NCBI RefSeq assembly: GCF_027942865.1
Contig: NC_134526.1
Location: forward strand, 11,936,284-12,000,283
Source: Odontesthes bonariensis
Taxonomy: Eukaryota > Chordata > Actinopteri > Atheriniformes > Atherinopsidae
Length of the DNA: 64,000 nucleotides
Direction: 5' to 3'
The translations under genes were made by a program, and so were the position numbers. Shown here one piece after another: positions 1-8,752 of the stretch; position 1 is the first letter of the stretch; the number at the start of each line of letters is the position of its first letter. The notes beneath the pieces were generated by a model. The model worked only from the letters and a program-made list of their open reading frames with translations, was not told where the DNA came from and made no database searches.

Positions 1-2959
1 AAAGAATATCCCACAGTGAACCTCTGAAATCAACAAATGTCAGCATTTTAACAAAAACTGTTGTTAGAAGACCAGATGGATGATGTTCTTCATGGTGAAT
101 ATAAAGCCAAATATCAGCCTGGCACAAAGATGGAAAACAGGAGGAAGTAACTAGCAAGTTCCTGTCTAAGGAAATAAGATCTGTCTATCAGTAGGTTTAA
201 GTCTTGGTGACCACATGTCAGATCTTGTTTGTTTAACATGTACAAAACATGAAGTATGTTTTTGGGTGCGTAAGGTCCAGGAAGCGAAGAAGTTTCATCT
301 TTACCGAGAAGACATTTACATGGAATCAATCCTCAATAACTCTGTGAATGTTAGTAAATGAATGCTTGCTTAAATATTTTTGCTCCACCATCAATGAGTC
401 TCTGTTGCAGTTTTATCAGATAAGGAAATCTCATCAGGCCTGGTTGTGGTAGGAAAAAAAAAAAGTTTTATGTGAGTTGAGGGAGAAAAAGCAAAGAGGT
501 GGGGTTGTTCTGCCCCATTAAGACCTGCACCAGTAGGTATGCATATCCACCATGAAGGCTCCTGCCAACTTTCCCTCTCCTTAAAAAATGCTCACCTTTC
601 ATCACGCTTCAAATGTTTGGCTACACATAAATACAGAGGTCAATAGCTAGGAGATAGCAGAGCGCCCAGGCACTTGGATGTATTTTGAGTGAGACATGTA
701 AATGTTATTAAGTTATTCAGGGGTCTGAAAATATGTTGAGAAAAGAATTTTCAGACTGAATGTGATACAGGAACGTTGTGGCTTTGGAAACTAAGGAATA
801 AATTAAGAGCAGACAGTTGGTGCTCTTCAATTCTGATACAGAGCCTTTGAATCTCTGTGATTTCTCATCTCCGCTTGTCTAGAAAAAGGCCTTTTGATGT
901 CAACCCTCCTAAGACACTCACTTAGTGTAACTAAATCATGCCAAAGGTTATGTGCATCTATCAACCTGAAGATATATGTCCTGTTTATTGCCCATAAAGA
1001 TCATTAGCATTTCCTCCCCTGCTGTCTTCCCTTCACTTGTACAAACATCCCCACCAATTCAATTCTCCAGGCTGGCCTGATTCACAGCCAGAGACTCACA
1101 CAGCCCAGCAGCAGAGACAAACTCCATGCATAGATCAAGGGTCATAAACACAGAGGTCCATGGGCTCTTTGTTCCATATTCAAAGAGATCCCGACACTGT
1201 TCACTTCCTTTCTCTATTCAAATCAGTCCCTGCACTGCCCCTGTGTCGTAGGTTCACTTCTTCGAGAAATGTTTTGCATCTACCCTACCCTATCAACTTT
1301 AAACACTATTGCTGTTTCATGTTCACAGTCTGGATGTGCAAGTGCAGTGTGAAGTATCTAATTAACTCCTGCAGGAATTTCTTGATCTCTCAAATCCATG
1401 ATTTTATGTAATCAATCCCATGAGAGTAGGCTGTTGAGCTTTATATTTGGACAGGAAACAGCTGGCAGGATGCTGGAGGGAGAGTGGTTCACAATCAGAC
1501 CAATGCATCAGATTGCTCTTTATTTAGTGGCCATTTGTTTGTCCAGACAAAAAGGATCTCACTTCAATGGTGTTATTTTCTGCTCTTTTGTCAGGACCCC
1601 TGGTGTAAGAAATCAACACAGAATCACAAAGACACTATGAAATAGAAACTGAGACTGGAACAGCAAATTAATGAAAATAAGGGAGTGGAATATTTCTTTT
1701 CCAGAGACTTTATCAAAGTTCATCCTCACATTTGTTATTCCTGTGACTTTCTCTCTCCTCCCATCAGGTCATAAGTAAGCACTCTGGAGTGACATAGCTG
1801 CATTTGCTGTCAGCATCTACATTGCTACAACAGTTTTGTGGAAGCCAGGGGCTTTAAAGGGGACATATTATGAAATATTCTTTATTCTGTTCTTGAGAGC
1901 ACATATTTGATGTCTGAAGTCACTACCAAAAGTAGTCTTGGAGTTGTTGCTGTACTGTTTGTATTTGTTAGTATTGTCGTTACAAGATTACTTTTTTAAA
2001 TTAAGGTGTATCACAAGGTTCCCTTTTTCCTCGTGCTCATAAGCTTCGTTGAATGCCATGTACTGCTCTTGGTGGATTATAGTATATGTAGTTTATTGGC
2101 ATGATTTAAAAAAAAGATGTGTCCAAGTACAATTATTCTACGTGTTAATATATGCAAAATGTTTAGATAATATATGCTAGGTATGTGCCACCATGAGTTG
2201 TACTGTGTACATCTCTTGCTTGGTCCGTCAGTGTTAATGAGAAATAATTCCTAGCTGGTACCAACTAGATTGTTAAACAATTTCCCTTGCAGTATCAATA
2301 AAGTAACTTAATCGATATATCAAGAGAGAGCTTGAGTGTTGTTGGTATGACTGGAGGTAAAGCTTCATGCTGTGTTTATTGTATTAAGCTGCACACCAGC
2401 GGCTCAGTTTTTGATAGCAAGTGACTTAATTAAACACAAAGTATAATGTAAACTCGAATCACTTGCAGTCAATTGTAAAGCATTCAGCCCAACAGTGTCT
2501 CTTTAGCCAACATACGAACATACAAAAACAAACCATTGACCTACGTCTTGTTGAAGGCCTTTAAGGTAAAAGGATGGTCTTCAGGAGCTTCTTCTTGTTC
2601 TCTGCTACACACAAGGCATATCCAAAAAACACTCTACATGTATGCAATGTGCGTTGTGTATAATGTTGATTTAAACACAGTCATGTTGCTGATTAGCTGT
2701 GATATCTCCTGTAAATGTACGCTTATTGTTTTTTCCCCAAAACTTTTAAAGGTTTTTTAAGATTTTTTGCTTGTGCCTGGAATATGTATACCTATATTTC
2801 TAATTGTTACTGGCTTAAAATGTATATATTCTACATAAAGGGATCCATTCCATATTGAAACAGTGTAGACCCATTACAACAACATTGAGCAACCAGAGTG
2901 TAGCACTCGACATTTTGATATCAGAAAAAGAGACATAAGCAGAAATATGATTCTTAATA
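1..2959. other. Non-coding stretch with no recognised gene
   Basis: I see no open frame with recognisable family similarity on either strand. The sequence is AT-rich with short homopolymers. The only repeat hint is at about 2270-2310, where an AATTTCCC...ATCAATAAAGTA segment resembles the 3' end of fish non-LTR retrotransposons. The segment from 1855 (AGGGGACATATTATG) also resembles sequence scattered through fish genomes, but I cannot assign it. Confidence 0.4.
2240..2312 (+). repeat. Possible non-LTR retrotransposon 3' tail fragment
   Basis: The segment reads AATTTCCC..., then ATCAATAAAGTAACTT. This resembles the terminal phrase of several fish LINEs (AATTTCCCC...GGGATCAATAAAGTATCT). A related phrase is present at about 5190-5220. 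It is short and diverged, with no flanking duplication seen. Confidence 0.35.
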
Positions 2960-2965
2960 TTTATT
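2960..2965 (-). promoter_or_regulatory. Candidate poly(A) signal of the coiled-coil gene
   Basis: AATAAA on the minus strand (TTTATT on the plus strand) lies about 345 nt past the stop codon of the minus-strand coiled-coil gene. If used, the 52-bp tandem repeats would fall inside its 3' UTR. The surroundings are very AT-rich, so chance occurrence is likely and the assignment is weak. Confidence 0.3.
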
Positions 2966-3002
2966 TATGTTTAGAATCATTTTGTTTTTTAAATTTTTGT
3001 AT

Positions 3003-3195
3003 AAAAATAATTTATATAAAAATATAATATAATAATAAACATGATTATAAATATAAAAATAATTTATATAAAAATATAATATAATAATAAATATGATTAT
3101 AAATATAAAAATAATTTATATAAAAATATAATATAATAATAAACATGATTATAAATATAAAAATAATTTATATAAAAATATAATATAATAATGAA
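3003..3195. repeat. 52-bp AT-only tandem repeat, about 3.7 copies
   Basis: The phrase AAAAATAATTTATATAAAAA recurs at 3003, 3055, 3107 and 3159, an exact 52-bp period. Copies differ at only a few positions (AAACATGATT versus AAATATGATT) and the last copy is truncated. The unit is nearly pure A/T. It lies directly 3' of the minus-strand coiled-coil gene. Confidence 0.95.
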
Positions 3196-3308
3196 TATAA
3201 AAATAATAATACATATGAATATAAATATTACAAAAATAATTCAATTAATAGTTTAAAAATAATGATAATATATATAGATAATCGAAATATAAAGTTATGT
3301 ATAGTAAT

Positions 3309-4550
3309 CTATACATAATATGGTGTATGCATGGGTGGATTCATGCATACAAAGAAAGGAGAAAGTTCCTCAGATGGATAAAAGGGAGAATAGGTCCCAT
3401 GCATATAAAAGTCTGAGCAATAATCAATTGCTGGTGAAGTATAGATTCCCAAAGTTGAGGGATCTTCAGGCAGGTGTAGGGACGGTACTGAATATCCGAG
3501 GGGTTCGGGCTCATAGAAGTCGGTAGGGTCAGAGGAGAGTTGCAGGGATGAATAAGCATCATGTTCAATATAATCAGGATAGTCAAATGGCTGAAAATAT
3601 GTGCATGAAGCGTCAGTGGAGGGATGGAGCGATGTTTGATCTTCATATGCTTCAAATTGGTCTTCTTGAAAAGTGCCAATTGATGGATGAAGAACATCCT
3701 CCATTTCCTTTGTCTTTTCCTCAAACTCTCTTTTGTCCTCTTCCAGCTGCTGTATTTCCAGCTCCAGATCTTTTCTGTCTTTCTGCAGTTGTGTCTTCTC
3801 TTGTTCAAAGCTCTTCTTCTCTTCCTCTACTTCTCTTTTTTCCTCCTCCACTTTTGCTTTCTCCTCCTCTAAATCCTTCTTTTCTGCGTCCAGATTATGC
3901 TTCTGACGTTTCATCTCTCTCTCTAGCTCTTCCAGGATTTCACTCTCTTTCCTCGACTTTAAGGTGGCTTCTTCTAGCCTTTGCAAATCCTGCCTGTGTT
4001 GTCTTTTTTCCTCCTCCATCTTCTTCTTCTCATCTTTTAGTTCCCTCCAAGCTTCTTCTAAATCTTTCCTCTGTGTTGCCAGATCTTCTCTTTCTTTTTC
4101 CACCTCAGCGATGGTCTCTTTCACTCTTCTGGTTTCATCCAGCATTTCTTTTCTCGCCTTCTGAAAATCAAGGTGCATTTTCATTCTTTCTTCATCCAGC
4201 CTTTTCTCTGTGTCCCACATCTTCCTCTTTATCATCTCCATCTTGGTCTTTTCTTCCTGAAAGTACTTTCTTTCCTCTTCCATGATTTTCATGCCGTCCC
4301 TGAGCATGTAGACTTCGAATACGAGTTGTTTTTCGGTCTGGGCTTTGTATTCGATGGTCTGATTGAGCTGTTTCTTGTCAGCCTTCAGGTCCTCGATGTG
4401 ACTCCTCAAACCACCGATGAATTCTCGGAGGTTTTTATTTTGGTGCTCTAAGGCTTCATTGGCTCTTTTGGTGTCATTGAGCTGCCTAACAATGTTTTGA
4501 ACACCCTGGGTAGGGATGTTCACACGTCCCCAGCTGTTTTGCAGTGACAT
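3309..4550 (-). CDS. Intronless coiled-coil protein with Tyr-rich tail, unknown function
   Basis: I do not recognise this gene. It is a single uninterrupted frame of 413 codons, from ATG at 4550 (G at -3, a fair Kozak context) to TAG at 3309. The same frame stays open upstream to 4580, but the codon there is TTG, so the internal ATG is the sensible start. Residues about 12-283 are charged and heptad-like, dominated by E, K, R, L and Q, with phrases such as EEEKAKVEEEKREVEEEKKS: a long coiled coil. The last 130 residues change completely to an acidic region rich in Pro, Ser and Tyr (14 Tyr), containing two LHPS motifs (LHPSIG, LHPSTD) and ending TPYYV. No signal peptide or membrane segment is visible. 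Automatic annotation would probably call it golgin-like or trichohyalin-like, but coiled-coil similarity says little about function. A frame this long in AT-rich DNA, with a composition switch at protein level, argues for a real gene; a young retrogene is possible. Confidence 0.7.
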   Translation of the reverse strand: MSLQNSWGRVNIPTQGVQNIVRQLNDTKRANEALEHQNKNLREFIGGLRSHIEDLKADKKQLNQTIEYKAQTEKQLVFEVYMLRDGMKIMEEERKYFQEEKTKMEMIKRKMWDTEKRLDEERMKMHLDFQKARKEMLDETRRVKETIAEVEKEREDLATQRKDLEEAWRELKDEKKKMEEEKRQHRQDLQRLEEATLKSRKESEILEELEREMKRQKHNLDAEKKDLEEEKAKVEEEKREVEEEKKSFEQEKTQLQKDRKDLELEIQQLEEDKREFEEKTKEMEDVLHPSIGTFQEDQFEAYEDQTSLHPSTDASCTYFQPFDYPDYIEHDAYSSLQLSSDPTDFYEPEPLGYSVPSLHLPEDPSTLGIYTSPAIDYCSDFYMHGTYSPFYPSEELSPFFVCMNPPMHTPYYV

Positions 4551-5120
4551 TGCAATAACAGTTGAGTAAGGTTTGTTCAATTTTAGCTTTTGATGGAAAC
4601 TTGTTGCTGCTTGTTGTAAAGCGGTTTCCTTTAAGGTTTTGTTAAGTGTCTTTTTAAGACTTGTCGTTCACTGTCATAGACTGTATTTCTCTGACGGTAA
4701 TTCTCAAATTGATCGTACTTGTCTGCACTCGGCTGAAGTCGATAAATTCTGGTCCTGTTTGGTCCAGGGTATTACATATACCCTGAAATTCTGGAGTGAC
4801 ATCATCAAAGGAACATTCCGTCATCAAGCTCCACCCACAATAAGTTCTTTGAAGTTACAATCATGCCCCGCCCACCACTAACATGCCCCTCCCACACACA
4901 AGACTCCAATGATAAACAATAATAAACAACAGTAACAGTAAAACAATAACAGTGATAAAGATATATATTAATAGTAGAAAGTTATATATAGTAATATTAT
5001 AATTACTCTTATTTTTTAATTTTATTTTTAAATTTTTTTTTATTATTTTTTTATTTATTTGTTTATTTTGTCATTTAGTCATTTATTATTATTTAGTTAG
5101 TAGTAGTATTATTATTGTTG
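4551..5120. other. 5' flank of the coiled-coil gene, then AT-rich spacer
   Basis: On the minus strand, roughly 220 nt upstream of the coiled-coil ATG, there is a TATA-like GGGTATATGTAATA (plus 4769-4782) with GATGATGTCACTCC just upstream of it (CRE-like half-sites). This could be the promoter, but no experimental marker is visible. From about 4910 the sequence turns into simple AT-rich DNA. Confidence 0.3.
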
Positions 5121-5275
5121 TTTTATTGTTGTTAATACAATCATTGTAAATATTTAAAAAAATGTTGAGCTACTTGACAAATTTGAATTTCCCCCATTGA
5201 GGGATAAATAAAGTATTTCTCTATTCTATTCTATTCTATTCTATTCTATTCTATTCTATTCTATTCTATTCTATT
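5120..5275 (+). repeat. Non-LTR retrotransposon 3' end with (CTATT)n tail
   Basis: AATTTCCCCCATTGAGGGAT followed by AAATAAAGTATTTCT is the kind of 3' terminus seen on fish LINEs, which commonly end in a simple repeat. Here it runs straight into about eleven perfect CTATT units (5219-5275). The 5' boundary is a guess. Confidence 0.55.
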
Positions 5276-6102
5276 ATTTGGGTGGCAGAAGCTGGCCAGA
5301 AAGAGGAAGGGTCAGGGAATTATTCATGGCTGACTACTTACATTAGAGTCATGAACGCAGAACCACTTTTTAATGTTTTTTTACTGTGCGACCCAGTTAT
5401 CTGCAACTTTGGTACAGTGCAGACTTGTTTCTTTTTATAACTGATTTGCCAGATTAAACTTTCACCAGATGTAGACATTTTTAAATCCAGGTTTCTTTTC
5501 TCGTGTTTTCTCAGGTACTTTTTTTCCTTATTTTAACAAACTTGGCCCTATAAGTAGACTATTCTGATGACACAAAACTGGGAAATGTTTACATCTATTT
5601 CTGAAGAAACACTTGAAATTTGGGTGTGCCAAGAATTTTGACCGTGACTGTACAGTCTCAGGGCATGTCATAAAAAAAACAAGTTTTGGATGCAAGTGTG
5701 TGAGATAAGAAGAGTTTTGTGTGCCGCTTCAGAATTTTTTTGTTTTTTAGTTTTGTGTGCCACTTCAGATACAGATTTCCCCTCACAGGAGTATGCATAT
5801 TTTCTTCCAGGCAGGAAGCCTCTTATTTCTATCCTTCTGATTGTTCTTATTTTGTTTAATTTTACTGCATTGTGATATCTAGATAGTCATTATCATTTCT
5901 TCTAACTTTTGTTTAGAGCCAATCAGGTTTCAGCCACAGTCAGACTCCGCTCCTAAGTTGACTGAGCCAGTCAGATTTCAGCAGAATTTGTCTCCTTCCT
6001 CTTTGACCCCAACGTCAGTTTATCTGAATGCCATATTGTTTCATTGCTTGCTCTCAGGTTGTCTTTTTTATATGGAGACCCTGAATTTTGACTTGAGGAT
6101 AG
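5276..6102. other. Spacer without recognised gene
   Basis: No supported coding region. AGCCAATCAGGTTTCAGC and AGCCAGTCAGATTTCAGC occur about 50 bp apart (5918-5990), a short imperfect direct repeat of unknown meaning. Confidence 0.4.
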
Positions 6103-6337
6103 CAGTGCGTGAATCAGTTCAAAAGAACGCGTTCATTGAACACGCTCTTTTTTTCGTGAACGTTGAACTGAACGCAACACATTTTTTAATAAAGAACTTG
6201 AACGTGAATTAGTTCACATTATGTGTCATGAACGTTGGAATTTGTTTTCCATTGAAAACTGAGTGACATCTGTTTTCTCTTTTGAAACGTAACGAGAGAA
6301 AGTTCCTCCCTCCTGTATTCTCGCTGGTGCCGCTTAA

Positions 6338-6998
6338 AGGCTCTAGCATGGTTGCCGCGTCTGCTAGCGCGAGCGGTGTTGATGACGTCACGATTTCGTG
6401 CCCGCAATATATAGTGGCGCAAGTCGATGCGCCAGTAGTTGCAATTTTCTCCGTCACAGAGGTGGCGCTGCTACGTGAAGGTTACCGCTACTCTACAACC
6501 ACGAAAGTGGAGAAGAAAACAATGCCGCTGTCAAGAGCAGGAATACTGTAATTAATGATACTGCTGCAGTATTCGGATCATTTTAATTTTTTAATTCAGT
6601 TAATAGAGGTGAAGGTTTGAAGCCCCCGGCATCAACAGAGTCTCTGCCCTCTTCTTTGCCTTCACGAATCTGTCCCAGAGCTTCTTCCACACATTCTTAC
6701 AGAACTCTCCCTCTTTCCCCAAAGTTCTGCCCATCTCTGTCCACCAGTTTTGGGAGTTTACGTGCTCCCTGTGCTGTTTCACTGCAGTTTCGTACAGCTG
6801 CCTGTACAAACGCACCTCCTCACTGAGCCTGGTGTCACAACGGTCCATCCGGTTTTTCGTTACAAAAAGTTACAAAAATCGACTGGTGCACGACAACGCG
6901 CTGTGCCGTCTTTTCAAGGGAAGCGCCATGCCTGAAACGTCATTTTGACGTCACGGTCCGCCACCGCCGTGACAGACGCGTCAACCATGCTAGCGCCT
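6338..6998. mobile_element. PIF-Harbinger-like element nested in the hAT copy
   Basis: A 661-bp unit has 26-bp terminal inverted repeats matching at 24 positions: AGGCTCTAGCATGGTTGCCG on the left and, read in reverse from 6998, AGGCGCTAGCATGGTTGACG. It is flanked on both sides by TAA (6335-6337 and 6999-7001), the 3-bp target duplication typical of PIF-Harbinger. It carries one open MADF-domain frame on the minus strand, fitting the accessory DNA-binding protein that Harbinger elements encode beside their transposase. The transposase gene itself is missing. It lies wholly within the hAT element, so it inserted later. Confidence 0.75.
6600..6848 (-). CDS. MADF/SANT-like DNA-binding fragment of a Harbinger element
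   Basis: This 82-codon frame begins with a real ATG in good context (ACCGGATGG). It shows a MADF-type helix-turn-helix pattern: an N-terminal LYRQLYETAVKQH helix, a central NWWTEMGRTL helix with paired tryptophans, then CKNVWKKLWDRFVKAKKR, the conserved C-x2-W-x3-L-x-D/R-[FY] recognition helix. The domain covers about residues 5-70; the last dozen residues look like read-through into former intron or element sequence. In Harbinger transposons a Myb/SANT/MADF protein accompanies the transposase and assists its nuclear entry and DNA recognition. The frame has no stop or frameshift, although the element has lost its transposase. It could instead be a captured host MADF exon, but its position between Harbinger-like termini favours transposon origin. 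Confidence 0.6.
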   Translation of the reverse strand: MDRCDTRLSEEVRLYRQLYETAVKQHREHVNSQNWWTEMGRTLGKEGEFCKNVWKKLWDRFVKAKKRAETLLMPGASNLHLY

Positions 6999-7192
6999 TA
7001 AATCATGTATCACCAGACAGAAATGGTTTTGACATTGTGTGCGCAATGCATTGCGGGCAACGTAGTGTCCGGCTGAGAATAGTTGAATAACATACTGGCT
7101 TCCGCACAAAGTTACCCGTGATGAATTGCAGCAGAGCGGGGTAGGCATAGCAACGCCGCGTAGCAGGCAACGACGAGAGCGCGGAGGGCTGG

Positions 7193-7229
<37 letters not shown>
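7193..7229. repeat. (GA)n microsatellite
   Basis: About 18 GA units lie inside the hAT element, upstream of the BED-finger frame. Confidence 0.9.
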
Positions 7230-7233
<4 letters not shown>

Positions 7234-7274
7234 CAATGACGAGAGTGAGAGAAAGCGCTGCAATTTAAAAAAAA

Positions 7275-7707
7275 ATGGCTAGTGGAAGTGATGGCACGGA
7301 GACAGACACCGATGCTCCTTATGAACATTTAAAACAATTTTACACTCTTGCAAACCAAGACCCCGACTGCAAAAATCTTACCTTTCTGTGTAAGATATGT
7401 CCACCTGCGCAGCAAAAACAAGTTAGGACATCAACAACGTCCTTCTCGAATTCGAAACGGCACATTGAGTTAAAACATCCATCCAGTGTGAATGCATATA
7501 TGCACGCCCTCGAGGGTCATAAGGGAGGAAAGGGAAAAAAGACCCCCTGCCAACCCCAAACGCAAATGACACTGCCAAGCAGCCTTCAAGAGGTCCGTGG
7601 TGGTCTCACAGGAGCAGGTAGATAAACTGATTATCGACTACATTGTGGAAGATTTACAACCTCTAAGCAAAGTTGAAAAACCCTCGTTCATCAAATGTCT
7701 ACAATGA
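7275..7707 (+). pseudogene. hAT transposase N-terminal remnant (BED zinc finger)
   Basis: From ATG 7275 the frame contains FLCKICPP near residue 38 and, about 20 residues later, NSKRHIELKHP: the C-x2-C...H-x4-H pattern of a BED finger, the usual N-terminal DNA-binding domain of hAT transposases. This frame stops at 7625. A shifted frame overlapping its end reads QVDKLIIDYIVEDLQPLSKV, the conserved segment that follows the BED finger in hAT proteins, and stops at 7707. The two parts are therefore separated by a frameshift, or by a cryptic splice site near CAGGTAGAT. The RNase-H catalytic core and the dimerisation region are absent, so no active transposase can be made from this copy. Confidence 0.75.
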
Positions 7708-7913
7708 GCAGTTTCAAAGAACGTATAGTGATTTCTAGCTCGTAGTGTGAAAAAAAGTATTTATTTGAATATCTCACGAAAAAAGTAAAATGAACTGAAC
7801 TTTGAACTAGTTCAGAATTAAAATTGTGAACTTTGAACGTGAACTGTTCACTTTGAGCATGTATGAACTGAACTTGAACTAGTTCAGAAAAGCTGTGAAC
7901 TGGCACAACACTG

Positions 7914-8473
7914 CAGATATGGTTGCATGGTTCTGTCAGAGACAGTTGTGTTCTGATCAGCAAACTTTCTATCTCCCCAGTTTTGCTCAGCAGTTGCCAC
8001 ATTAAGAAGGAGTGCACCCCCAGGAAGAGGGGTGCAGAGCATGAGCTGGAGTGAGGGGCCGCTCACTTCTCCATTCCCCACCCCAACTCATGCTGGGATG
8101 TTTTTTCAATAGGGGTGAGAGGATAGCTGGTGTGCTCAAGTAAAAGGATATTTTGACCAAAGCATGTCTCATAAATTTTAATAGAACCTCACAAAATTGT
8201 GCCAAACGGTAAACAAAGGGCAGCCGTATTTAATTTTCTGGAAATGAGAATAGATTGGTATGAAATATTGTTTTATCATTTGGGGTCTTTGTGTTTTTAG
8301 TTTGGATCGATTTCATGTTTCATTATAATGTTCTCAAATGTTCTTATATTACTTTCAAATGCTTTTTATGCCTCAGGGAGTATTTCTGCTGAATGTTTTC
8401 AATAGAACTACCACTAACATCATGGTATGTTTTGAAAACATAAAATATGCTATCTGTCTCTAAAATTGTCCTT
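7914..8473. other. Spacer without recognised feature
   Basis: I see no supported gene, repeat or structured element here on either strand. Confidence 0.4.
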
Positions 8474-8657
8474 AGGAGTGAGTGTGAGCGTGTCTGGTTG
8501 TTTGTCTCGTTTGTCTCTGTGTGGCCCTGTGATGGACGGGCGGCCTGTCCAGGGTGTACCCCGCCTCTCACCCATTGACCGCTGGGATAGGCTCCAGCCC
8601 CCCCGCGACCCGACCAACGGATTCAGCGGTATAGAAAATGGATGGATGGAAAATATG
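8474..8657 (+). mobile_element. L2-type LINE/SINE 3' module, copy A
   Basis: Contains the hallmark phrases GTGTGGCCCTGTGATGGACG, CCTGTCCAGGGTGTACCCCG, GCTGGGATAGGCTCCAGC and the terminal ATGGATGGATGG. This is the 3' module of an abundant fish L2-clade (Maui-type) LINE and the SINEs that share its tail. Only the 3' part is present, as expected for 5'-truncated retroposition. It is the best preserved of three copies in the window, and the adjacent (CTAT)n array probably grew from its tail. Confidence 0.75.

Positions 8658-8752
<95 letters not shown>
8658..8752. repeat. (CTAT)n microsatellite
   Basis: About 23 perfect CTAT units directly follow the L2-type 3' module. Confidence 0.98.

Larger units (their letters stand above)
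6103..7913 (+). mobile_element. Decayed hAT transposon (host of a nested element)
   Basis: The ends are inverted: the left begins CAGTGCGTGAATCAGTTCA and the right, read in reverse, begins CAGTGTTGTGCCAGTTCA. CAGTG termini are typical of hAT elements. Both subterminal regions are packed with GAACT/AGTTC and GAACG/CGTTC words in both orientations (6111-6235 and 7789-7905), as expected of transposase-binding arrays. Inside on the plus strand lies a BED-finger N-terminus of a hAT transposase that breaks off early, so the element is not autonomous. An 8-bp target duplication is not convincing: GAGGATAG on the left versus CAGATATG on the right. A second element is inserted at 6338-6998. Confidence 0.75.

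Noticed and set aside
3548-4285. Long plus-strand open frame of 245 codons
   Set aside because: It is the complement of the Glu/Lys-rich coiled-coil gene, which has few stops on either strand. Its product is a meaningless Leu/Pro/Ser-rich string.
4551-4580. Ten-codon N-terminal extension of the coiled-coil protein
   Set aside because: The codon at 4580 is TTG; the first ATG of the frame is at 4550 and has an adequate context.
6095-6102. 8-bp target duplication of the hAT element
   Set aside because: GAGGATAG and CAGATATG agree at only three positions, so I do not claim a duplication.
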